The notes under the pieces are model-generated. The model ran no database searches and was not told where the DNA came from. It saw only the letters and a program-made list of their open reading frames with translations. Below, one piece after another: positions 40,486 through 49,690 of a DNA stretch of 64,000 nt. This stretch comes from Cricetomys ansorgei (Eukaryota > Chordata > Mammalia > Rodentia > Nesomyidae): NCBI GenBank assembly GCA_026225945.1, contig JAMJFZ010003163.1:21698501-21762500 (forward strand), given 5' to 3'. Every line of letters begins with the position of its first letter. The first letter of the stretch is position 1. The translations under genes and the position numbers were made by a program.

Positions 40486-40745
40486 AGATCATTAATTCAC
40501 CTATTCGGGGTGTGGCGTCGACTACACAGGGTATGTATGCTATTTCATAAACGTGCACCATGTGCACTCGCTCAGCACCGCAGCCGGTAGGTAGTAAATG
40601 CGCAATCGTCACTGTGGCACCACCGTTACCACCATCACGCCCACAGTCACGGTCCACCTTGAGTCCGATCACCGCTCAGAAGGCCCGGTGTAGTTTGGTA
40701 GAGAAGAAATGTGCAGGGGTCGGAGCGGATGGCCACACTGCTGCT
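40486..40745. other. orphan CpG-dense patch
   Basis: I count 17 CpGs between 40506 and 40728, far above the neighbours, with moderate G+C. There is no GC-box cluster, no splice site of note and no recognised repeat. It could be a diverged CpG-rich DNA element or a small intergenic CpG island. Confidence 0.5.
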
Positions 40746-41019
40746 GAATGTGCTAAAGGTCACTGGATGCTCTTCGTTAGATGGTGGATTTTTGGTGTGA
40801 ATCACAGCTTTACACAGAGACAGTCAGGGGTCACAGGAAGTGCTCATACTGCAGGGCCCGAGTGTTTCATAGGCAGCAAAGCATTCCACACTTGGGTCTC
40901 TTTTTCACCACATCTGGGGAAAGGCGTTTCCTCCATGCTGTCCTGAAATAGCCTGCACACAACATGCAGGAACAGCCCATGCGCCACCGGGGCTGAGACC
41001 CCATGAGTCCGAGGGTTCT
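40746..41019. other. unique stretch
   Basis: Nothing recognised. Confidence 0.4.
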
Positions 41020-41398
41020 AGTTTGCTTTCTGTTGATGCTATAACCGCCAGAGGCAACTCCGGGGAAGAAAGGGTTTACTTCATCTTATGCTTTTAGGTA
41101 ACAGTTTATCTGAGTTAAGTGAAGGCAGGAACTCAGGCAAGAGCGGAGGCAGGAACCCTGGAGGGGAGCTGCTTATTGGCTTACCCTCCGCTTCCGCTCA
41201 GCTAGCTTTCTTACACAGCCCAGGCTCACTTGCCCTGGGGAGGCACAGCCCACAGTGGATGGGCCCCTCCTCCATCAGTTAGCAACCAAGAAAATGCGCC
41301 CAGATGCTCCCATGGGCCAATCTGATAGAGGAAATTCCTCAAATGAAGACCTCTCTTCCTAGGCGCGTCAACTTGACAACCAAGATTAGCCATTTGTC
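41020..41398 (-). repeat. rodent LTR-like dispersed repeat
   Basis: AGGCAACTCCGGGGAAGAAA, GGCAGGAACTCAGGCAAGAG, CCACAGTGGATGGGCCCCTC and GTCAACTTGACAACCAAGAT lie in the same order as at 49.3 kb. Probably MaLR-related; name not fixed. Confidence 0.7.
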
Positions 41399-42189
41399 AC
41401 CTCGGCTCAGTGCAATGAGGAGCTGCCACATAAGACCCGTCCCCCCATGGAAACCTCTTGTTTAGGCCCAGGTGCCACGTTCAGAAGCATGGTCAGCCTG
41501 AGGCTGGGGTCCCTCCCAGACATCACTGAAGCCTCAGTACTAGCAATCACAGAGTTGTGAACACTCTCTGCTGCCAAGAACCATGCAGGAGGTAAGCCAT
41601 TTCTGATGACAAAACCATAAAGATCCATCCACTTCCTGCCTGAGCTTGTGCCCACTAAAACCTTGGGGACAGGAAACCCAGTCTCCATCCTGAGCAGGAT
41701 GAAGGGAGTCTAGATCTTTCTGTTGGCAAAATCTAACAAAACCCGCCCTCTGCAGACATGGGCTAACACGCTGAAGCCCATGCTTTCCCCAATCCTCCAC
41801 ACCTACATATCTCCAGCCTCGGTATCCTTCAGAGACGCCATCTTTCTCTTGGGCCAGTCATTTGGGTAGAGTTAACCAGCAGAGCAAAGCAGATAGAGGA
41901 AACCCACTTCTAAGTAACCAGCTCTCCTGGCCTTAGTTTCTTCCCTGTTCCTTCGGAAAATAGCTCAGAAGAGAACTAGGCAATCAGGGGTTTGTCCGTC
42001 TGCCTGCTTCATAGTGGGAACAACGGACAACCTCTGGAACGAACTGCCTCTCTGGCAGACTCAGTCACGCAAACCAAGGATCCGAATCCCGCCCCTCTGC
42101 AGTTTCTACAAGTAATTGTGAGGCTGACTGGTGAAGAAAGTACTAGGAAATGACAGGAGAATCAAAAGAGGGTTCCATTTGGGATTCGC
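41399..42189. other. unique stretch
   Basis: Nothing recognised. Confidence 0.4.
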
Positions 42190-42275
42190 CCTTAGTTTGC
42201 TAACTGAGGGAGCTCAGTTTTCTCATCTATAAAATGTAACAGAGAAAGAGGGTCTCTAAGATACCCCCTTGCTCT
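42190..42275 (+). repeat. MIR SINE 3' part
   Basis: GCTCAGTTTTCTCATCTATA then AAATGTAACAGAG is the MIR 3' block, with AACTGAGGGA preceding. Confidence 0.65.
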
Positions 42276-42599
42276 GGAACCCAATGGTGGCTTGCGAAAA
42301 GTTTTTCTCATTTCAGAAGTTATGTAGCCTCTTTTTCTTTGCTCCTACATATTGGAAGAGAGACCCATCTCTTCCCCAGTTCGTTTCTTAAAGATGACCA
42401 CCCTGAAATCCACTCCCCGCTTCTCGTGCTCAGGATCTTCAAGTTAGTGGTTTTCAAACCACTCTCTTGGCCAAGAAAGTGCTGGCAATAGTTATATGAA
42501 CCAAAGCACCTTTTTACCTTAAGACAAAAGGTTTGAGCATCTGCGTGTATGTGAAGAACAACGAGGAAGATCAGTCTGTAGGAAATCAGCTCACTTTGA
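42276..42599. other. unique stretch
   Basis: No repeat recognised; it leads without a break into the AT-rich block. Confidence 0.4.
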
Positions 42600-43210
42600 G
42601 ACCTACTCGGCATTATTGCCCCCTTTAATATTGCTGACAGCCTCTCGCAAATGTATCACAAGCTGGCATTTATTAGTGCGAGGCCCAAGTAAGGGGCATG
42701 TTATTTGATTTGAATAACAGCTCGGAGCTACAGTTTGAGTCCAGAAATATATTAGTCAGAAACAATCTCATTTAATAACACAGAAACTAATAAAAGAAAA
42801 GTATTCCAACTGATTCAGAATTGAATTTATGAATATTGCTTTAGCAGGATTAATGATCAAAACCCCAACCTGTTTGTCACGTTAGAACTGACTTTTCCAT
42901 TTAAATGCAAAAGCAGAAGTCAATGAGTCCAAAAGATTGTATATTGCTTTGAAGAAAACCAGTTCATTTTACATGTACGCCTCAAATTGGCAATAAACTT
43001 TAATTACAGGGTCAGATAATCAAATTATAATCAAATAGGCTCACATAAAAATCTATGTTTGAAATTAATGAGACACCAGCCTGCCACAGAGTATCACCAT
43101 ACCCCTGTAACTTACTAACCGACATTTCATTTTCGTTTAAAAGTCACCTTAAGGACTTTCTCAATTTCCACCATGTAGCTTAATTTGATTTAGAAAACAT
43201 TTCATTCTGA
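42600..43210. promoter_or_regulatory. candidate conserved non-coding enhancer
   Basis: A repeat-free AT-rich block of about 600 bp with no simple-sequence character. It holds GGATTAATGATCAAAA (TAATCC and TCF/LEF-like), TTTAATTACAGG (43000-43010), and ATAATCAAAT twice at 43016-43025 and 43027-43036, 11 bp apart. AACAATCTCATTT and TTTAAATGCAAAA are SOX- and octamer-like. Stop codons are frequent in all frames. The look is that of a vertebrate developmental enhancer; conservation is inferred. Confidence 0.5.
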
Positions 43211-43739
43211 GACCATACAGTGCTATGGATTTTCATATTCATCTCTGAGTTTTCCGTCTCTCACCTCAAGGGAGGTCTGCTTTATAATTGACTGTGAGGT
43301 TTCCAAATCCTCACTGTTTCCAGCCTCTCCTCGGAGAGACCGCTCCATCTCGATCTGCACTGGGAGGCTTCCCCCTGATGTCAGGTGTCATCAGTCACAG
43401 CTGTATCCACCAAAGGACTGAGGTGCTTGGAAAACTTTGTCATGGAAAAAAAAACCAAACCAAAACAACAACAACTAAACTGCATATGGCTCAGAAAGGA
43501 ATTGTCTTTACATTTATAAACACACCGGGAAGTGAAATGACACGATGCCCCCGTCTGCTTCCTGGCCTCCCTGAAAGGCTGAGTTGTGCTTTAACCATCT
43601 GATCTCAAGAAATAGACCTTCTTTGTCTTTCGTAACAGTAGCTTTTGTGAAGTCTTATTTCTAGGAGGAGGAGGAAGCGTTCGGGCCAGGGCGTGCTCTT
43701 CCAGGCACAGGTGAGCGCTGGTGTGACTGCTGCAATGTA
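43211..43739. other. unique stretch
   Basis: An A/C-rich run (CAAACCAAAACAACAACAAC) near 43455-43476; otherwise nothing. Confidence 0.4.
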
Positions 43740-43830
43740 CATTTGGAGCAAGATAAAGCAGGAGGGTCAGAGATTCAGGGCCATCCTCGGCTGCACTCTG
43801 AGTAGGAGGCCAGCCCACGTTTCATGAGAC
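43740..43830 (+). repeat. PB1-like fragment
   Basis: AGCAGGAGGGTCAGAGATTC, AGGGCCATCCTCGGCTGCAC and TTCATGAGACC resemble the right part of a PB1. Confidence 0.4.
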
Positions 43831-43946
43831 CTTGGAGAATCGTGAGAACGGAACACAGGGATGAGCCAAGAGGCTCCTCGAGCTGAGTTCAGAACGACTG
43901 CTCTCCAGACATTGCTGTGGCCTCCCTCTGGAGAGTAGACATCTCA

Positions 43947-44045
43947 TACCGGGTGTGGCGCTGGCTACCTGAGAGCCCAGGAGGGAGGGCCATAGGAGCC
44001 CCGAAGTTTGAGGCCAGTCTAGACAACACCGTGACAGCTTTTAGC
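43947..44045 (+). repeat. PB1 SINE, CpG-rich
   Basis: TACCGGGTGTGGCGCTGGCT head, GTTTGAGGCCAGTCTAGACA body. Confidence 0.65.
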
Positions 44046-44305
44046 TTGGTCCGTCGCGTGGGACTCAGAGCATCTGCCGGGCTGGCCAGCCAGAAGGAAA
44101 CTGTAAGCGTGTCCCTCCAAATCACACACGATATACTTAAATATTCCTTGTTTGTGAGACATTCAAACTTAAATGGACGTTTTGTCTTTTCATCTGCCAA
44201 ACGCGGAGCTAGCGTGTTTTCATGATAATCAACATTCCTTTGCATGTGCAGCGTGGTGTCTGATCCATGATTCATTCAACATTTTCCACGTCTGTCAGAC
44301 CATTG
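44046..44305. other. unique stretch
   Basis: Repeat-free, with TTAAATATTCC and CATTCCTTTGCATGTG (octamer-like). Too short to call an element. Confidence 0.35.
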
Positions 44306-44385
44306 GATCAAAACCGCCAGCCGGGAGCCTTTACACTAAGATGCCCAGGCTCCGCCTACAGTCAGAGACTCGGGGAGCCTAGTGT
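44306..44385 (+). repeat. MER5-like hAT fragment
   Basis: GGGAGCCTTTACACTAAGAT, GCCCAGGCTCCGCCTACAGT and GAGACTCGGGGAGCC parallel the MER5/Charlie inner sequence. Confidence 0.45.
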
Positions 44386-44577
44386 TTGCTCCGTATTTGG
44401 ACAGGTTTCCAGGCGATTCCTGGCACTGGACAAGCACGGAAATTACCACCACAGGTCTCTCTGGTCTTGCCATCTGAGGAGAGAGGAAAAGCGTCCCCAG
44501 ACATAATAAACAAATTGCTTCAAGTTCAATTAAATAATAAATAAATAAATACGTTTGTTATAAAGTAAATGGTCAGA

Positions 44578-44800
44578 AGCTGGGTCGATGGTTCAGCAGT
44601 TAACTCTCCAGAGGACCTGGGTTCAATTCCCAGCACCCATATGGTGGCTCTGCATCTGTTACTTCCATTCTAGGGGATCTGATGACCTCTCTGGCCTCAC
44701 TGGGCACCAGACACACATACGGTGCACATACATACATTCAGGTAAAACATCCACACACATAAAAAAAATAATTTAAAAAATTATTCTTAAAAAAGTAAGC
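44578..44800 (+). repeat. B2 SINE
   Basis: GCTGGGTCGATGGTTCAGCA, GGTTCAATTCCCAGCACCCA, GGCACCAGACACACATACGG and an A-rich tail. The head lacks part of the 'aagagcact' loop. Confidence 0.88.
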
Positions 44801-45857
44801 GGTCAGATGGTTTAGAGGTGTACAGGTAGAGACAGCCTAACTGTGGCCTTGCTCTTTTGTCTGATGTACTCAAGGGCCCAGGAGGTGCTGCTGGCCTCTG
44901 CCTCTGGCTTCGCCTCCTGTGCTGAGGTGGCCTGCCCTGTCTTAAAGACGCTTTCATGGTTTTCCACTGGGGTGGAAGAATCAGAGCAATGGGCTGAGAA
45001 CATGATAACTCCACCCTCCAGGGCACAGGGCCTAGAGGAAGAGCACTCTGTAGGTTAGAACTCCTGTTCACTCAGTTTCCTGTGCCTCTTCTCCACCCTC
45101 CAGGCATTCAGAAACCCACGGAAGATGGGGATCAGGTAGGAAAACTGAACCCCAATGTAGTCGTGTACAAACTCAGTATGACACGTGCACATTCAGGGGA
45201 AACTAAGGATGTCAACATGGCAGGCTTGGAATTGTGTCACTTCCCTGCATCACATTCAGGGCCGGGGCGGCGTGTTTGGGGGTATCGTTCATCCTCCCCC
45301 TAAGCGGTGTTTACTACCAGCAGCATGAGTCGGAAGAATGAGGTTGGGTCTCCCTCCATCTTTCAAGGTATCCTGGAGAAAACATGGCAGAAGGCTGTTT
45401 CTTTGAAGAAGATTCCGTCCCACTGGATAACCTCCTGGTGTCTGCCTAGCCTGCCTGAGACAGTCGTGGCTAGGACTATCTGCGTGTAGGCAAGTCACCA
45501 TCTTTGGAAGAATTCCTGGACCAGTACTGGGAAGGCTCTGTGTTTTCTTGCTCCGGCCTCATCCTGGGACAGCCCTGTCCTGCCTTCCACTCAGGAAGGA
45601 TGTTGTCCCAGTCTCCTGGGAGTCTCTGCTAAGACCTTCCTGGTCTTTTGCTTTGTTTTTGCTGTGGTCCCACCCTTGTTAAGATCTGCCTTTCATTAAA
45701 CTTTAAGCTGTTTTCTCAACTCTACAGGAACACAGTGACTGAAGGAGACAACATGGAAAATGCTTCCATTCCAAAGAAAGGCTGTTGGCCCTTTCTAAGC
45801 AGGGCCCTTAGGTCTCGCCTCGCACTGAGAGCAGCCTGGGTTGGCGCTCCACACCCC
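44801..45857. other. unique stretch
   Basis: No repeat or exon recognised. Confidence 0.4.
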
Positions 45858-46152
45858 AAACTTTTGCGCTTTTGGATTCAACCATCCACAGATGGGAAAC
45901 ATTTGAACTAACTTGTGTCTGAACTAAATATTTACAGTTTTTTTCTTGTAATTGTCCCCTAGATATACTGTAAAACAGAAGCCTGCCATTGTCCTGAGTG
46001 CCCTGTGAAATCTAGGGATGGCTTGGAGCAGAAAGACAATGTGAAGAGGTTCTATGCAAACCCTCAGGGTTTGTTTATATGAGAGACATGGGTGACCTTG
46101 GATTTAGGGTCTTGGAACCAGTTGCCATGGATACTGAGGAACAATTGTAGTT
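45858..46152 (-). repeat. MER2-like Tigger DNA transposon
   Basis: TTGGATTCAACCATCCACAG, ACAGTTTTTTTCTTGTAATT, CCCTAGATATACTGTAAAAC, TCTATGCAAACCCTCAGGG, and CTTGGAACCAGTTGCCATGG with GATACTGAGGAACAATTG line up with MER2 in reverse. Confidence 0.65.
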
Positions 46153-46917
46153 GCCTCTGGAGCAGAATGGGGGAGGAAGACACTGGAGGAGGAAAGAGAA
46201 CTGGCGATGGCAGGAATCATGCCATCTGTGGGTGGTAGGATCCAAGTGGTGGTTTGGGGCTGGTGAACACAGGTAAACCATAATCTCTTGACCCCAACTA
46301 ACTGACCACTGACTACATGCTCACCAGGGCAGAAGCACGCTGCACAGCCTGTTTCCCTGGGGATACCGTCACCTACAAGGTAACAGGAACCAGTCTGCAC
46401 TGCTCCGACTGGCCTCTACTGTGACGTTTCCCGTGCCTCTCCCCATCCTAAGGAACACCACTTGCCACCCAACCAGGTCTCTCTGGGACTGAGACTCAGG
46501 GCTCCGGAAGGTTGACTTTGGTTCAGACATGATGTGAAAGTCCAGGAGGTTGGGCCTGGCCTGCAGACGGATGTATATCTCAGAGGGCTGGAAGTTCTCA
46601 TGATTTCTCCATCTGTGGATACATGTTTCTCCTCGGGAATGTCAGGAACATTTCCTATACAAAGACTATACCTGAAAACTTGCTGATCACGTACAGCATA
46701 AGTGGTGGTGTGTTCACAGGAGAATGCCCCATAGTAACTGAGCGTCGCAGGGAGTATGCAGAGACAGGCGAGGACATGCCTCTCCGCTGGGGTTGTGAAA
46801 AGGCAACACCATGTTTATAAACGTACAGTTTAGCTTAGCTTGGTAGGATTTTGACAGATTATTTCTTTTTTTCATCTTGTTTTCAGCACAAAACAGTTAC
46901 ATATTTAGGAAAAGGCT
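46153..46917. other. unique stretch
   Basis: Nothing recognised. Confidence 0.4.
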
Positions 46918-47022
46918 ATGTCTTATTATTGGATACAGGCTGGTCTCAAACTTGCTATTGAGCCCAGGCTGGCCTTGAACTCATGGTCCTCCTGCTCCGG
47001 GTGTGTGATACCATGCCCAGCC
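46918..47022 (-). repeat. PB1 SINE
   Basis: ACAGGCTGGTCTCAAACTTG, GGCTGGCCTTGAACTCATGG and GTGATACCATGCCCAGCC. Confidence 0.75.
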
Positions 47023-47129
47023 TAATTAGACTTCTGAGGGGGAAAAAAAATGACTGAAGAGGACAAAAATCTTGCAGATCTATGAGGCTAGCGTCCTCCT
47101 TCCCTTCTGTATGAATCAGAGGATCCTGT

Positions 47130-47330
47130 GTCTGCTGCCTCTACGCTGCCTCTCTTTCTGACACACTCACGGTTTTTGTCTTTCCTCCTCCTTTCTCCAC
47201 CCATATGGAAATGTTTCACCCAATAAGAGGAGCCCTCTCTGATGATGGCTGGGATGGCTTCAGACTCAGTGCTGTACCAGCTTCACAGTAGGGGCTAATC
47301 AAATGTTTGAGAGTGAATGAAGGAACGTGC
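47130..47330 (+). repeat. L2 3'-end fragment
   Basis: AGGAGCCCTCTCTGATGATG then AGTAGGGGCTAATCAAATGT and TTGAGAGTGAATGAAGG is the L2 3' end in order. Confidence 0.6.
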
Positions 47331-47479
47331 AGTCTCGGCATCTTAAAGGTTTGTATGTGTTCCATTGTTGCACTAGAGAAACAAAGTGGTAAAAGGATAT
47401 TTAACTCAATTCATAACAAACAGTGGTTTAAGACAGAGATTCTAAGCCAGTTTTGGCTAAAAGGGTTCTAGTGTATTCT
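47331..47479. other. short unique stretch
   Basis: Nothing recognised. Confidence 0.4.
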
Positions 47480-47640
47480 GAACAGCTGTTATTGTAGACA
47501 CAGTCTGAAACAACTTCCAGCAGAGTCACGTCTGTGTTGAATAAACAGTGCCGCTAGAGGAAAGCACTTTATTAGCGTTAATTGCAACGAGCCTGTGCTC
47601 CACCCCTACGCGGCTCCTAGAGGAACCCAGTGTGGATGCT
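47480..47640. promoter_or_regulatory. possible conserved non-coding element
   Basis: A short repeat-free block containing CACTTTATTAGCGTTAATTG (CDX/homeodomain-like) and AACAACTTCCAGCAGAGTCA, with several CpGs. Suggestive only. Confidence 0.3.
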
Positions 47641-48245
47641 CCTTCCTCAGGCTGTAGATGGCGCCATAGCCTCACAAAAGGCCCCCGCAGCGCGTGCATT
47701 GGAGGTGCTGGGCTGTAAAAGACAGATGTTTGGCATGTCTCTGGCTGTAGTTTCTGAGTGTGAACAACCAGGAAACTTAGACTTGTCTGTGTTCTGTGCA
47801 GCTACAGGGCCAAAGGGGAGACCGGGGGTGGCTTCAACCTAGGCATGGGGAGAAAAGGCCTGAGAGTCCTGTGGATGTTTCTAGCCTGGGGTAGCACAGT
47901 CTGGGGCACAGTCTGGCCTGGCAAGAGAGGCAGTAGGCGCCTAGCCTCATTGCCTGCGTCATGCCTTCTCCTTACCAGCGGGCCTTGCACCCACTATGTT
48001 AGTACCTGCTGTCTCTACAGAGGGTTTCTCTGGTTGTAGGAGGCTGCCTGGCTCACGCAGGCAAGCTACCATTCTAGGGACCTATTCTCCAGCAGGGTTG
48101 GCCTGCCCGGCAGGCCCAGGAGAAAGCATATGCCCTGCTTACTTGAGGAGGGAATGATCTACAGGGAGATGGGAGGAAGAGAAAGCGAAGGAGGGGAAGA
48201 TAGACAATTATCAAATGTTTCTTTTCATGTTGAGCCAAGATGTAA
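47641..48245. other. unique stretch
   Basis: Nothing recognised. Confidence 0.4.
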
Positions 48246-48251
48246 CCACAC

Positions 48252-48329
48252 AGAGACAGACAGACAGACACACACACACACAGAGAAAGAGAGAAAGGGG
48301 GGGATGTGAAAAGGAGATCTTTAAAGAAT

Positions 48330-48363
<34 letters not shown>
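48252..48363. repeat. CAGA/CA and (GT)16 microsatellites
   Basis: ACAGACAGACAGACACACAC (48257 on) and GT repeats at 48332-48363 lie about 50 bp apart and are mutually inverted. Confidence 0.88.
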
Positions 48364-48372
<9 letters not shown>

Positions 48373-48543
48373 TACAGATGTATTTTGAAATCCATATAGT
48401 GGCCATTCACAGAGAATCTTATCTCAGAATGCCTTTATATTCTTCAAAAGTAAGTTATTGAAAAAATGTAACTCAAGCTTTGGGGGATTTGGAAGAAATG
48501 TTTTCTAGTTACAAATGTTAACAATGCAAAAGTGTGGGCAGAG

Positions 48544-48545
<2 letters not shown>

Positions 48546-48576
<31 letters not shown>
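48546..48576. repeat. (GT)15 microsatellite
   Basis: A GT run directly upstream of a B1 stub. Confidence 0.9.
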
Positions 48577-48579
<3 letters not shown>

Positions 48580-48625
48580 ACACCTTTAATCCCAGCAAAA
48601 ACAAAACAACCAAACAAGCAAGAAC
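48577..48625 (+). repeat. truncated B1 stub
   Basis: TACACACCTTTAATCCCAGC, then an A/C-rich tail. Only about 22 bp of B1 body remain between the GT run and the tail. Confidence 0.7.
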
Positions 48626-49297
48626 AATGTAAAAGTAGAATTTGTGTATCTGGAGAGAGAGGCCAGGTACTCCACCGCACATACACCAAATCCCTTACTA
48701 AGTACCCAGAAAAGGATTTTGGACGGTCTCCTAGGAATTTACCAGTGTGCCCCACCATCAAACCATGGAAAGTTTTGGAATTCCCGTGGGCACAGTGAAG
48801 TGCCCATGTCAGCATCAGATGTGCACATCAGAGCTCTTTTGGTCTCATACCTCTACCTGCCACACCCCAGGTGTGGGCTTTGCAGGGTTCAGAGCTCTGT
48901 GCTACCCAGGCTGGCTCACATTATCCTTTGCTTTTCTTTTTTGAAACAACAGAGATGTTTGGAGGGACTCAGGAGGGCATTAGCAGACACCAGGGAAGGC
49001 TCTTCTCTACCCACACCCAAAGGGCTGCCAGAGGATCACTTCAGACTGGGAAAGGCCTCCAGGCACTCACTGGGTGTTTGAGCACATTTAGTGCCTTGCC
49101 CTGCATTGGCCTTGGCCTTGACTGATTCGGGCCAAGGATGCTTGGAGTTCTGGGCTTTGCCTTCTCCCTGAAACCTGGATCCCAAACCTGCAGTGCAAGC
49201 GTTGGGTATGAGGGGCAGCGTGAAGGGGATCTAGTCCTTCTTTTCTTTCCTTGATGGATGGAAAAAGGCGTCCAGCGTGGGGACTGGCCTTAGTTGT
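48626..49297. other. unique stretch
   Basis: Short PB1-like piece near 48898-48955 (CCCAGGCTGGCTCACATTAT); otherwise nothing. Confidence 0.4.
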
Positions 49298-49690
49298 CTG
49301 AGTTAGGGTTTCTATTCCTATGATAAAACATGATGACCAAAAGCAACTCCGGGGGGGGGGAAGGGTTAATTTCAGCTTACACTTCCCCCATCCCAGTCCT
49401 GACTGAGGGAAGTCAGGGGAGCAACTCAAACAGGGCAGGAACCTGCAGGCAGGAACTGATGCAGAGCCAGGAAGTCCTCCTTGCTTGCTCTGCCTGCTTT
49501 CATAGACATCCGAGGACCACTCCGTGCCCAGGTGTGGCCCCCACAATAGGCTGGGCCCTCCCCATCACTAACTAAGAAAAGGCACTACAGACAGGCAAAC
49601 CATGTGGAGGCAGTTTCTCTAGTGAGAGACCCTCTTCCTAACTGACTCCAGCTTGTGTCAAGTTGACATAAAAACTAGCTAGCACAGTGA
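49298..49690 (-). repeat. rodent LTR-like dispersed repeat, nearly complete
   Basis: GAGTTAGGGTTTCTATTCCT, AAAAGCAACTCCGGGGGGGG, GCAGGAACCTGCAGGCAGGA, AATAGGCTGGGCCCTCCCCA and TGTCAAGTTGACATAAAAAC give the whole element reversed. It is the best copy of this family here. Confidence 0.82.

Noticed and set aside
46119..46140. X-box-like GTTGCCATGGATAC
   Set aside because: It falls in the terminal part of the MER2-like element and departs from the RFX consensus at two positions.
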